Shown one piece after another: positions 25,204 through 32,384 of a DNA stretch of 46,549 nucleotides. The notes under the pieces are model-generated. The model was not told where the DNA came from, made no database searches, and worked only from the letters and a program-made list of their open reading frames with translations. Within the stretch, counting starts at the first letter, position 1, and every line of letters begins with the position of its first letter. The translations under genes and the position numbers were made by a program. Origin of the DNA: CAYQFQ01 sp964416925 (GTDB lineage Bacteria > Patescibacteriota > Minisyncoccia > Phycocordibacterales > GWA1-40-21); the NCBI GenBank assembly GCA_964416925.1, contig CAYQFQ010000001.1, positions 1-46,549 of the forward strand. Reading direction: 5' to 3'.

Positions 25204-26283
25204 ATGCCCCTTCACATCACCAACCCTATCCTATCTTCTCAAATATTCATAGCACTTTTTGTCTTGTGTTTACTATTTTCTTTACGAAGAAAAACCACCG
25301 AAGGCTTATCACTTTCTGTGACTCAAGATTTAAAAGGCTTTGCAATACTAGCTATCATTTTTGCACATATTGGATATTTTCTTGTTAGTGACAATAATTT
25401 CTTATATCCTCTCTCAATACTTGCTGGGGTAGGTGTCAATCTTTTTTTGTTCTTATCTGGTTATGGACTAACAATAAGTTCACTTACAAAAGATTTTTCA
25501 TTAATAACATATTTCCGTCACCGCTTGTCTCGCTTATATATTCCTTACTGGCTTATTGCGATTGTCTTCCTTCTTCTTGATTTTATAATTTTGGGTATTT
25601 TCCGAGATTGGGGCACAACTTCTCAGATAATTCTTGGATTTATTCCGCGCGCAGACATATTTTTAGACTTTAACTCTCCTCTTTGGTATTTCACTTTCAC
25701 TATCTTTTATTCCTTAATATTTCCTTTTGTTTTTTCAAAAAAATATCCATGGATCTCTGCAATTATTTTGTATTTAATTGGCCTAATTCTCGTCTTCTCT
25801 AATTTACCAATCATACAAGAAGTGATACACCTATATAGAGTACACATTTTAGCCTTCCCCTTAGGAGTCTTACTCGCTGGTCTAATATTTAAATACAATT
25901 TACTTGCAATCCAAGCAAAGGAAATACTTACCAACACTAGATGGAAATATTATACATTTGTCGGCCTACTTCTTTGTACAATATATTACACTGCTATTCA
26001 CTCTAACGTTGGAGGGTATCCATTATTTGAAGAGCTAACAAGTTTGATTACTATCGGAGCACTTATACTACTATTTATTATTTCAAAAATAGAAAGCCGT
26101 TTATTTTTCTGGTTTGGAATATTTTCATACGAGATTTATCTATTCCATTGGCCAATTCTTTCTCGCTTTGATATTTTTTACAGATTTATCCCTGCTTGGC
26201 TTGCTACTATTCTCTATCTAATATTATTTATACTATTGGGTTGGGCAACTAACGTTATCGTAAAAAAAATTATTAAGTCGTAA
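25204..26283 (+). CDS. membrane acyltransferase, Acyl_transf_3 type
   Basis: 359 aa with about ten membrane spans. The opening SVTQDLKGFAILAIIFAHIGYFL contains the conserved catalytic-type His of the family. VNLFLFLSGYGLTIS and HRLSRLYIPYW are characteristic. FFWFGIFSYEIYLFHWPILSRF near the end is also a family hallmark. It O-acylates a surface sugar, peptidoglycan or lipid. Last gene of the plus-strand island, 30 nt after the EEP gene, where its role may be unrelated to the rest. Confidence 0.9.
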   Translation: MPLHITNPILSSQIFIALFVLCLLFSLRRKTTEGLSLSVTQDLKGFAILAIIFAHIGYFLVSDNNFLYPLSILAGVGVNLFLFLSGYGLTISSLTKDFSLITYFRHRLSRLYIPYWLIAIVFLLLDFIILGIFRDWGTTSQIILGFIPRADIFLDFNSPLWYFTFTIFYSLIFPFVFSKKYPWISAIILYLIGLILVFSNLPIIQEVIHLYRVHILAFPLGVLLAGLIFKYNLLAIQAKEILTNTRWKYYTFVGLLLCTIYYTAIHSNVGGYPLFEELTSLITIGALILLFIISKIESRLFFWFGIFSYEIYLFHWPILSRFDIFYRFIPAWLATILYLILFILLGWATNVIVKKIIKS

Positions 26284-26375
26284 TATATAAATTTCATAGT
26301 ACCAGTAATAAAGAAAGCAATCCGTCTTAATTAATCTGGTTTGCTTCGTCATTTCATTCCTCGCAAAGACAGAAT

Positions 26376-26419
26376 AAAAAAAAGGAGCCCCTTCCGCGCA
26401 ACAAATGCGGTGGGGCTCC
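26376..26419 (-). terminator. terminator of the 42-aa gene
   Basis: GGAGCCCC/GGGGCTCC stem with inner CCGC/GCGG pairing, followed on the minus strand by eight T. Confidence 0.8.
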
Positions 26420-26525
26420 GATGGACTCTTCTTCAACCGATGGTTCTTATTCTGATGTTACTCAGTAGTGACCTTCAGTCTAGCCTGTGTCCTATTGGGC
26501 TTTTGAGACTCGTGCGGCCCGCCCG

Positions 26526-26654
26526 TTACTCGTTCTTGACGAGGTGCCGGATGGTGCACGTGGCCGGGATGGCGGCGCCGATCGCGATGGAGGTGGAATT
26601 GGCCGAGCTCTGGCGAATGGTGATGCCGATCTGACCCGAATTGAACTGGCTCAT
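26526..26654 (-). CDS. very small GC-rich protein, 42 aa
   Basis: Starts ATG 26654 behind ACGGAAAGCC, a weak purine-rich ribosome site, and ends TAA at 26526. The protein MSQFNSGQIGITIRQSSANS continues with STSIAIGAAIPATCTIRHL and VKNE; no charged helix and a single Cys. Codons are strongly GC-ending (ATC, GCC, ACC) in contrast to all surrounding genes. A strong terminator follows about 110 nt downstream. No family recognised. It shares the F-[ND]-S-G-Q motif with the 51-aa product encoded upstream (26828-26983), so the two may be related in role. Confidence 0.55.
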   Translation of the reverse strand: MSQFNSGQIGITIRQSSANSTSIAIGAAIPATCTIRHLVKNE

Positions 26655-26722
26655 GGCTTTCCGTAATTATCAACAGCATAAAACTATGGCTATAAACAAG
26701 GAGTCGTTTAAAGAATTAATAA

Positions 26723-26748
26723 GGGGTTGGTTCCGTAGAACCAGCCCC
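26723..26748 (-). terminator. hairpin terminator between the two mini-genes
   Basis: 11-bp stem GGGGTTGGTTC/GAACCAGCCCC (one G-T pair) with loop CGTA. On the minus strand it is followed by TTATTAATTCTTT, a broken T-run. Confidence 0.65.
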
Positions 26749-26827
26749 AGTTTGCCTGACAGCACTTCAAGTCTCAATCTTGTCTCAAATGAGCTTTACG
26801 CACCATCAAGTGGGTTCGCCGATTGAT

Positions 26828-26983
26828 TTAGAACACGACCACCTTGGCCTGACCCGAATCAAAGGCGCCGCTTGCCGTTTCGATCGTCTTGCCCGCCTCG
26901 TGGGACATCGTGATCGCCGCTGCCTTGATGAACATCGCGCATCCGCCACCCGAATCAAACCGCCACTGACATACCTTCCTCAT
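26828..26983 (-). CDS. very small GC-rich protein, 51 aa
   Basis: Start at ATG 26983, preceded by the Shine-Dalgarno GAGGAGAAGG; the longer upstream frame is leader. The product MRKVCQWRFDSGGGCAMFIK continues with AAAITMSHEAGKTIETASGA and FDSGQAKVVVF. The motif FDSG occurs twice, and FNSGQ occurs in the neighbouring 42-aa protein. A good promoter (27040-27067), leader, Shine-Dalgarno and terminator make this a complete single-gene unit. GC-rich codon use marks it as different from the AT-rich neighbours. Function unknown. Confidence 0.6.
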   Translation of the reverse strand: MRKVCQWRFDSGGGCAMFIKAAAITMSHEAGKTIETASGAFDSGQAKVVVF

Positions 26984-27039
26984 ACTCGCCTTCTCCTCGT
27001 TTACCCCCAAAACAACTTCAGGGGTATGTTTAGTCTTTA

Positions 27040-27067
27040 TTATATACAATCGATTAATTCGTTCAAC
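27040..27067 (-). promoter_or_regulatory. promoter of the 51-aa gene
   Basis: Minus-strand TTGAAC (27062-27067), a 16-bp spacer and TATAAT (27040-27045), giving a leader of about 50 nt. Confidence 0.7.
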
Positions 27068-27141
27068 CATAAGTTATCAACATCATAATTACTTATAAGA
27101 GATAATTAATCTTTATACAAATCAATGGTAGACTGTTGTGT

Positions 27142-27699
27142 ATGCAAGAAGTTATAGGTCATATTATATCTAACAACCAAATACTTGGCCCTTTGGCTTT
27201 TATTGTTTTCAGAGCACTCGCCATAATTATTCCACCAATTCCTGGAGTTATTTTTGATCTAGCAGGATTTATGGCCTTCGGACCAATATTATCTTTCTTA
27301 TATGCTGAAATTGGGGTCGTCATTGGCGCAATGATCACTTTTTTTTTAGCGAGGTATTTTCGAGAACCGCTTGTCCATAAATTCGTTGCAGTAGATAAAC
27401 TTAATAAATGGCAAGAGCAACTTTCAAGTAAAGTAGAATTTTGGAGCTTGGTTGTTTTACGCTTTATGGCTAATCCGATTTTTGATTATCTAGGATACAT
27501 ATCCGGTCTAACAAAAATATCTTGGGTACGTTTTTTGGTAACGACAGTCATAGGGGTTACACCTCAACTATTCATAATTTATTATTTCGGTTTCTTATCA
27601 TTTAATAAAAATATATATTATGGTGGGGCTGGATTGTTGTTTGCAGTATTTTTACTATATTTTGCGGTACCTTATGTGATGAAGAAATTAAGGAAATAA
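27142..27699 (+). CDS. DedA/VTT-domain membrane protein (first copy)
   Basis: 185 aa from ATG 27142, which lies 7 nt after TAGACT (27129-27134), a plausible -10 box. Four to five membrane spans. The VTT pattern is visible: FRALAIIIPPIPGVIFDLAGFMAFGPI, then GAMITFFLARYF with the conserved re-entrant region, and VLRFMANPIFDYLGYISGL. The family moves or flips lipids or supports membrane potential. Closed by a strong bidirectional terminator shared with ftsX. Confidence 0.85.
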   Translation: MQEVIGHIISNNQILGPLAFIVFRALAIIIPPIPGVIFDLAGFMAFGPILSFLYAEIGVVIGAMITFFLARYFREPLVHKFVAVDKLNKWQEQLSSKVEFWSLVVLRFMANPIFDYLGYISGLTKISWVRFLVTTVIGVTPQLFIIYYFGFLSFNKNIYYGGAGLLFAVFLLYFAVPYVMKKLRK

Positions 27700-27707
27700 T
27701 ATAAAAT

Positions 27708-27742
27708 AGCCCCTCACCAATTTTCTTAATTGGTGAGGGGCT
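27708..27742. terminator. bidirectional terminator between dedA and ftsX
   Basis: 15-bp perfect arms AGCCCCTCACCAATT/AATTGGTGAGGGGCT with T-rich flanks, between convergent genes. The CACCAATT arm sequence recurs in an inverted repeat between ftsE and ftsX. Confidence 0.85.
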
Positions 27743-27751
27743 GTTTTGTTT

Positions 27752-28675
27752 TTAATATTTAAGGTATTTTCTAACTGCAAGGAAACTGGCTGCCAAACCT
27801 AACACAACACCGGAGCCCACGATAATGAAGAATACATAAGCAAAGTGATTAGCAAGATATTTCAAAAAACTGAAACCTGCAAAATATTCAGAACTATACT
27901 GATTGAGCCAGAGGAAAACAAAAATGAGTAACAATATTGTTATCGCCGATGAAATCAAACCGCACAAAACTCCAGAAACAAGAAATGGCCCTCTGACATA
28001 TCCATGACTTGCACCAACAAGTTTCATTACGGAGATTTCTTCTTTCGATATAAAGATTGACAATTTAATCGTATTAAACGTTATCACGACAGACATAAGA
28101 ATAAAAATCACCGTAAACCACAAAGCTATAGTCTGCGCAGAATTTACAATAATAGTAAGTCTATCTATTACGACTTTATTCTGATTATAATTTACCTTAT
28201 CAATTATATTTACCCCATCTTTCATTAAAATGCTTGGATTCTCTAGAAACTTTGCGACACCGGCATATTGTGATGGTTCCTTCGCTTTGATATTTAAAGA
28301 AGCCTCAAGTGGGTTTTCTCCGAGCTCCTCCAGGGCCTGTAGCGTAGAAGCATCATTTTTTCTCCTCTCTGTAAAATCTTTCAATGCTTCTTCCCTTGAA
28401 ACATAGCTAACCTGCGAAACTTCTGGTAACATCTCAAGTGACTTTTTTACGGCGAAAATATCATCCTCCGTAGCGCTTGTCATAAAATACACGTTCACAT
28501 CAACCTTATCTTTGACTTGAGTAATTGTAGAATTAAAGAAGGCACCTAAAAAGATAACAGACGCAATAATACACAAAGTGATAGTCATAATCGTCACAGA
28601 AGAAAGAGAAACAAATCCGTTTCTGAAGAAATTGGTCCAGCCTGAATTTAGTATTCTTTTAATATTTGTCCACAT
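27752..28675 (-). CDS. ftsX: cell division protein FtsX
   Basis: 307 aa. First span at ~22-46 (SLSSVTIMTITLCIIASVIFLG), a large extracellular domain (~50-185) with the FtsX porter pattern VNVYFMTSATEDDIFAVKKSL and VSYVSREEALKDF, then three spans to the end including SIFISKEEISVMKLVGAS, the conserved cytoplasmic coupling segment. Works with FtsE to activate peptidoglycan hydrolases at division. Unusually it is separated from ftsE by 179 bp that contain an inverted repeat. Confidence 0.94.
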   Translation of the reverse strand: MWTNIKRILNSGWTNFFRNGFVSLSSVTIMTITLCIIASVIFLGAFFNSTITQVKDKVDVNVYFMTSATEDDIFAVKKSLEMLPEVSQVSYVSREEALKDFTERRKNDASTLQALEELGENPLEASLNIKAKEPSQYAGVAKFLENPSILMKDGVNIIDKVNYNQNKVVIDRLTIIVNSAQTIALWFTVIFILMSVVITFNTIKLSIFISKEEISVMKLVGASHGYVRGPFLVSGVLCGLISSAITILLLIFVFLWLNQYSSEYFAGFSFLKYLANHFAYVFFIIVGSGVVLGLAASFLAVRKYLKY

Positions 28676-28717
28676 GATTGTTTACTTAGTGAACGGAGTG
28701 AACTTAGAAAACAATCA

Positions 28718-28822
28718 CCCCTTCACCAATTTTTAATTAATTTATTTCTGTTAAATATCAACGCTTCATTCTAACTCTCAAACGATAAACCACAAGGTCT
28801 TTATATAAAATTGGTGTGGGGG
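28718..28822. repeat. inverted repeat between ftsE and ftsX
   Basis: Arms CCCCTTCACCAATTTT (28718-28733) and AAAATTGGTGTGGGGG (28807-28822), 14 of 16 complementary, enclosing 73 bp of AT-rich DNA with no frame. A second palindrome GTGAACGGAGTGAAC-like lies at 28689-28703. Could be a small inserted element or a processing/attenuation site. Confidence 0.55.
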
Positions 28823-28854
28823 TCTAGCAAAATATAATCGTAATACTCTTTATT

Positions 28855-29538
28855 TTACAAGACGTACCTTCCTTCTTTGTCGTCCCTGACTATCTTGCCT
28901 TTATCCATACTTATAACCCTTTTTCCTAGTGAATCGATTACCCCTTTGTTGTGAGTGGTCAAGATAACTGTCGTACCCAAATCATTTATCTTTTTTAGAA
29001 TCTGAATAATTTCGAAAGTGTTTATCGGATCAAGGTTACCTGTTGGTTCATCAGCAATTATAATATCTGGCTGATTCACAATGGCACGTGCAATCGCTAC
29101 TCTCTGTTTTTCTCCTCCCGAAAGTTCTTTGGGAAAACTATTTGCTTTCCTTCCTAAATCTACTAATTCTAAAACATGTGGAACATCAGCCGCAATCTCT
29201 TCGTCTGACCTTCCAGCAGCCTCCATTGCAAATGCGACATTTTCATAGACTGTTTTGTTTGGTAATAACCTATAATCCTGAAATACAGTACCAATCTTTC
29301 TTCTATATTTATGTAGTTGTTCGTGTCCAAGTCGATGTATATCAACTGATTCAAAATACACCCTACCAGAGGTTGGTTTATCTTCCGCCAAAAACATTCT
29401 TATTAGTGTAGTTTTACCCGCACCAGAATGGCCAACAATAGAGACAAATTCCTTTGGTTCAATTGTTAATGTAATGTCAGAAATCGCTGGTGTGTCCTCG
29501 CCAGGGTATATTTTTGTTACTTTATCAAAAAAAATCAT
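28855..29538 (-). CDS. ftsE: cell division ATP-binding protein FtsE
   Basis: 227 aa ABC ATPase. Walker A GHSGAGKTTL (~34-43), Q-loop VFQDYRLLPNKTVYENVAFAM, signature LSGGEKQRVAIARAI, Walker B IIIADEPTGNLDP and the switch His in ILTTHN. It powers FtsX. The -10 TATAAT (29546-29551) lies 7 nt before ATG 29538, inside the short gap after prfB, so transcription is probably independent of prfB and leaderless. Confidence 0.95.
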   Translation of the reverse strand: MIFFDKVTKIYPGEDTPAISDITLTIEPKEFVSIVGHSGAGKTTLIRMFLAEDKPTSGRVYFESVDIHRLGHEQLHKYRRKIGTVFQDYRLLPNKTVYENVAFAMEAAGRSDEEIAADVPHVLELVDLGRKANSFPKELSGGEKQRVAIARAIVNQPDIIIADEPTGNLDPINTFEIIQILKKINDLGTTVILTTHNKGVIDSLGKRVISMDKGKIVRDDKEGRYVL

Positions 29539-29563
29539 TACTCTGATTATATCACAAGTTACT

Positions 29564-30436
29564 TTAATTCAAATTATTTTCTGCATCAATAAATTCATCT
29601 AAATCACCTTCAAGAACCTTATCTATATTGCTAGTTTCCACATCTGTTCTGTGGTCTTTTATCATCTTATATGGATGAAATACATAAGAGCGAATTTGAT
29701 TACCCCAATCAATTGAAACTGACTTACTAATGAACAAACCTCTTTCTTGAAGTTTCTTTTCTTCTTCCCTCTTTGCAAAAATTTTACCTTTCAAAATCTG
29801 AATTGCTTTTTCTTTATTTTGCGCTTGAGATCTTTCATTTGCGGAACGAACAGAAATACCAGTAGGAATGTGAATTACTTTTACTGCAGTTTCTCTTTTG
29901 TTCACATTTTGCCCTCCTGGGCCACCAGCCTTAGACATCTCAAATTTCAATTCTGTTTCTGGAACATCTAAGTCAGTATTTTTATCAATCTTTGGAACTA
30001 CCTCAACCATCGAAAAAGAAGTCTGTCTTAAACTTTTTGAATTGAAGGGCGAAAGACGGACTAGACGGTGGACACCAGATTCTTTTTTTATTTCACCGTA
30101 AATATTTTTTCCAGAAATTTCCAATGTTATATTCCGGTATCCTCCGTGATCATTCTCAGTTTCATCTATTACTTTATAACTCCAGCCCCTATTTGTAAAA
30201 AACTTTCCGTACATCTCGAAAAGAATTCGTGAAAAATCTTCGGCATCATCACCGCCAGCACCTGAGAAAATAGTCATAATAGCGTCACCTTTGTCATATT
30301 TATCTTTGCCTTCGATTTCATCCTTGAGAGATTGCATTTCCTTTAGTAATGACTGAGCTTTAATCTTATCAGCCCAAAAATCAGCTTGTAACATGAGCTG
30401 TTCTATTTCCATTATTCTTTTCTGCTTGTCTTCCAT
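29564..30436 (-). CDS. prfB: peptide chain release factor 2, short form
   Basis: 290 aa, against about 365 in most bacteria; most of N-terminal domain 1 is missing. The SPF tripeptide (LVRLSPFNS), which reads UGA and UAA, and the catalytic GGQ in AGGPGGQNVNKRETAVKV are intact, as is MVEVVP. The frame is uninterrupted, so there is no programmed frameshift autoregulation. Its presence agrees with UGA serving as stop in this genome. The -10 TATATT (30443-30448) is 6 nt before ATG 30436. Confidence 0.93.
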   Translation of the reverse strand: MEDKQKRIMEIEQLMLQADFWADKIKAQSLLKEMQSLKDEIEGKDKYDKGDAIMTIFSGAGGDDAEDFSRILFEMYGKFFTNRGWSYKVIDETENDHGGYRNITLEISGKNIYGEIKKESGVHRLVRLSPFNSKSLRQTSFSMVEVVPKIDKNTDLDVPETELKFEMSKAGGPGGQNVNKRETAVKVIHIPTGISVRSANERSQAQNKEKAIQILKGKIFAKREEEKKLQERGLFISKSVSIDWGNQIRSYVFHPYKMIKDHRTDVETSNIDKVLEGDLDEFIDAENNLN

Positions 30437-30489
30437 AGGACCAATATAGCAAAAAAACGAGTATAAAAAAAGTCATAAAATAAACAATG

Positions 30490-30562
30490 AGCCAAGGGCG
30501 AGGATCGAACTCGCGACCTGTGGTTTACGATACCACTGCTCTACCAACTGAGCTACCTTGGC
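30490..30562 (-). tRNA. tRNA-Thr (anticodon CGT)
   Basis: Acceptor GCCAAGG/CCTTGGC. D-arm GCTCAGTTGGTAGAGC. Anticodon stem GTGGT/ACCAC with loop ATCGTAA (CGT). T-arm GCGAG-TTCGATC-CTCGC. Discriminator T, next bases CA. It lies downstream of the intron-containing tRNA-Thr(GGT) on the same strand. Confidence 0.95.
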
Positions 30563-30563
30563 A

Positions 30564-30757
30564 AAAATACACGGAAGCCGTTGACCAGGAGACTAGGAAG
30601 TCTGATTGGTCACAAATTTCTTTCGTCGTCACTCAAGAAATTTTCGACCCCAGCTTGTATGTTTTTTCTACTGAAAAAACATTACTTCGCTTTTCAATCC
30701 TGACACGTGTGCAAAGCAGTTTGCACACTCAACAGCACCCTCCGTTACACTACGGGA
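30564..30757 (-). repeat. tRNA-trailing hairpin array T
   Basis: Lies behind tRNA-Thr(GGT) on the minus strand. H1 (30707-30715/30720-30728, arms GTGTGCAAA and TTTGCACAC) is inserted between a degenerate inverted acceptor and the inverted T-arm CAGGATTGAAAAGCG (about 30689-30704). H2 is at 30660-30668/30673-30681 (loop AGTA on the minus strand). H3 is at 30614-30622/30635-30643 with loop GAGTGACGACGA on the minus strand, followed by GTGACC (30608-30613). A further piece of the tRNA end, CTGGTCAACGGC, occurs at 30576-30587. Confidence 0.75.
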
Positions 30758-31006
30758 GCCGTTGACCAGGATTGAACTGGTGACCTTGTCATTCGTTTAC
30801 ACCTCATCTTACGAGAGGACTAGACTGTATCTTTCCGCCTGAGGCGGACCCTTGTCAGTCGTTCGAGCGCTTTTTATAGCGCTACGGTCTTGTCCTTTTT
30901 AAAAGGAGATTAACCGTAATTCGGGATTCATATAAAAGTTACCAATTATATGGGCAGGGGTTCACGACCCACCAATGACATGCTCTACCAACTGAGCTAC
31001 AACGGC
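30757..31006 (-). tRNA. tRNA-Thr (anticodon GGT) interrupted by a group I intron
   Basis: 5' exon 31006-30971: acceptor GCCGTTG, D-arm GCTCAGTTGGTAGAGC, anticodon stem TGTCA, loop TT, anticodon GGT (positions 34-36). 3' exon 30793-30757: AA, stem TGACA, T-arm ACCAG-TTCAATC-CTGGT, acceptor CAACGGC and discriminator T. Joined exons make a standard 73-nt tRNA with loop TTGGTAA. The 177-nt intron lies between nucleotides 36 and 37. The promoter is at 31023-31051. No CCA is encoded. Confidence 0.93.
30794..30970 (-). other. group I self-splicing intron (177 nt) in tRNA-Thr(GGT)
   Basis: Follows exon U36 and ends in G, as group I introns do. P1 can be drawn as GGU/GGG with CCUGCC, containing the required U-G pair at the splice site. 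Core elements appear in order on the minus strand: P (AATTACGGTTAA), Q (AGACCGTAGCG; P4 pairing TACGGT/ACCGTA), R (CGAACGACTGACAAGG) and S (AAAGATACAGTC; P7 pairing GACTG/CAGTC), with the P8 hairpin TCCGCC/GGCGGA between R and S and a P9 hairpin CCTC/GAGG after it. The position after U36 is that of IC3 tRNA introns (Azoarcus tRNA-Ile, Agrobacterium tRNA-Arg). No homing endonuclease. Confidence 0.88.
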
Positions 31007-31022
31007 AAAACAACACTTCGTA

Positions 31023-31051
31023 AGAATAGCTTATTTATTAAACTTTTTCAA
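31023..31051 (-). promoter_or_regulatory. promoter of tRNA-Thr(GGT)
   Basis: Minus-strand TTGAAA (31046-31051), a 17-bp spacer and TATTCT (31023-31028), 17 nt before the tRNA 5' end. Confidence 0.65.
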
Positions 31052-31057
31052 TCTAAA

Positions 31058-31083
31058 AACCACACCGTGCTGGTGTGGTTTTT
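31058..31083 (-). terminator. terminator of the 57-aa gene
   Basis: AACCACACC/GGTGTGGTT stem (31058-31080) with T-runs on both sides. It separates the small gene from the tRNA-Thr promoter. Confidence 0.7.
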
Positions 31084-31111
31084 TAAACTCTTGCGAGCTT
31101 GACCCATTACT

Positions 31112-31285
31112 CTATTGAACTAGAGTTGATACATTTGAAACAGCATGCTGACCTATTGAAAGCGCCATCTGCAAAGTATCGAAGAACATAAGAAGGGTCT
31201 TCTCGAATGCGTGAAAAATTTCAGGCATGAGAGATCGAATAAAAATGATTGCCAGAGCTAAACCGATTGCTCCCAGGATTCTCAT
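31112..31285 (-). CDS. small membrane protein, 57 aa
   Basis: MRILGAIGLALAIIFIRSLM then PEIFHAFEKTLLMFFDTLQM and ALSIGQHAVSNVSTLVQ. One N-terminal hydrophobic segment and a second amphipathic helix. ATG 31285 has no Shine-Dalgarno; TTAATA lies 5 nt upstream and may be a -10 box of a leaderless transcript. A terminator follows. No family recognised. The unbroken frame, membrane pattern and terminator make it likely to be real. Confidence 0.5.
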   Translation of the reverse strand: MRILGAIGLALAIIFIRSLMPEIFHAFEKTLLMFFDTLQMALSIGQHAVSNVSTLVQ

Positions 31286-31351
31286 AAATTTATTAAAATT
31301 ACGAGAGAAACTTTGATCTGCCCGACAAGCAAATCCTCTGGCTAATCACCA

Positions 31352-31404
31352 GATGTCCCCTCTCAAATGGAAGCTTTTTATAAACTTTCATTTGAGAGGG
31401 CATC
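31352..31404 (+). other. strong hairpin of unclear role
   Basis: 12-bp perfect arms CCCTCTCAAATG (31358-31369) and CATTTGAGAGGG (31389-31400), extended by GATG/CATC and followed on the plus strand by a T-run. It looks like a plus-strand terminator, but no plus-strand gene lies upstream. It may be a terminator of an unannotated transcript. Confidence 0.5.
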
Positions 31405-31470
31405 TTTTTCCCTTTTCAAATAACCTTCCCTATCTGACACTATTATAGCATAGAACTAAATAAAAAGCAA

Positions 31471-31600
31471 CCCAGTAGTGAATTTTGGCTTTGTCCCCTG
31501 ATGATACTAAATAACCATTTCCCCTTGTAACTTAAAATATAATTACTGCTATTTATATAAAATTTGAAGGACATCTTCTAAGCCAAAATCTACTACTGGG
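31471..31600. mobile_element. MITE-like element, 130 bp
   Basis: Terminal inverted repeats CCCAGTAGTGAATTTTGGCT (left end) and the complement of AGCCAAAATCTACTACTGGG (right end) match at 18 of 20 positions, with further matching (TTTGTCC / GGACA) inside. Flanked by CAA on both sides, a possible 3-bp target duplication. No reading frame, no transposase. Lies in the gap after the adenylate-kinase-like gene. Confidence 0.65.
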
Positions 31601-31603
31601 CAA

Positions 31604-31640
31604 GCATAAAAATAGGGCTAGACACTCGTGTGTCTAGCCC
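31604..31640 (-). terminator. terminator of the adenylate-kinase-like gene
   Basis: 11-bp perfect arms GGGCTAGACAC/GTGTCTAGCCC followed on the minus strand by TATTTTTATG. Confidence 0.85.
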
Positions 31641-31646
31641 CCGGTT

Positions 31647-32330
31647 TTAAACCCGACTGGTAAAGCCCATTGCTGCAGCTTTTTCGCTATACTTCTTCGC
31701 CTCCTCAGAGATAGGCCGATTCAGTTCATCAAGTTTTTGCTTGAGCTCCATAATAGAGATTTCAGGGTCTCTATCGTTATTGATGTGAACAGTCCTTCCG
31801 GGAAATTCCGCGGAAAAACGTTCGATGGCTGGGACCGTAAGTTGCTCGTAAACACCAAACCTGTTTTTCAGAGCTACTTCTTTGTCATCGGTACGAACCC
31901 CTCTATCGGCGGGATTTTTCCCGAGCCTCCTCCAACAAGCTTCGGTCGGAACATCCACCACAATCTGAACGACTTCATAGATGCCTATTTGTCTTATCTT
32001 GTCGGCAATCTGGCGCGCTTGATTTGATGTCCGAATGCATCCATCCAAGACAACGTCAGTCTTGCCATGCTCAAAGGCGTCAAAGGCAGCCATAAATTCC
32101 GGCAGAGTGACATCATCGGAGACGAGATTTCCGGAATCCATTGCTTCCCTGACGGCTACTCCACAAATTGGGGAATCCCTCAGTTTCATGAGAATCCCAC
32201 TCATTGGAAAAACCCGAGCGTCTATTCCGATTCTGGGCAGGAGTTTTATCAGCGTGCCCTTACCACAAAACGGTTTTCCTGCAAAACTATATACAACCAT
32301 AAAGAACCCCCATAAACTTGGACGCCACAT
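31647..32330 (-). CDS. adenylate-kinase-like nucleoside monophosphate kinase
   Basis: 227 aa from ATG 32330, which has a strong AGGAAGG site 6 nt upstream but sits in a GGACGC/GCGTCC hairpin. An in-frame ATG at 32300 (MVVYSFAGKPFCGKGT) gives the usual adenylate kinase N-terminus and is an equally good start. P-loop AGKPFCGKGT, LRDSPICGVAVREAMDSGNLVSDDV (NMP-binding), VVLDGCIRTSNQARQI and the lid-side Arg in NPADRGVRTDDKEVALKNRF are visible. The Gly-to-Lys/Pro-Phe changes in the P-loop set it apart from housekeeping Adk. GC-rich codons and a single-gene unit; possibly acquired. Confidence 0.82.
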   Translation of the reverse strand: MWRPSLWGFFMVVYSFAGKPFCGKGTLIKLLPRIGIDARVFPMSGILMKLRDSPICGVAVREAMDSGNLVSDDVTLPEFMAAFDAFEHGKTDVVLDGCIRTSNQARQIADKIRQIGIYEVVQIVVDVPTEACWRRLGKNPADRGVRTDDKEVALKNRFGVYEQLTVPAIERFSAEFPGRTVHINNDRDPEISIMELKQKLDELNRPISEEAKKYSEKAAAMGFTSRV

Positions 32331-32384
32331 TAGCGTCCTTCCTGTGAAAGATTAGCAACTTATAATAAATAAATCAAATAGTGA

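Noticed and set aside
26341..26634. 97-aa plus-strand frame
   Set aside because: It crosses the minus-strand terminator and is antisense to the 42-aa gene; composition follows the minus-strand codons.
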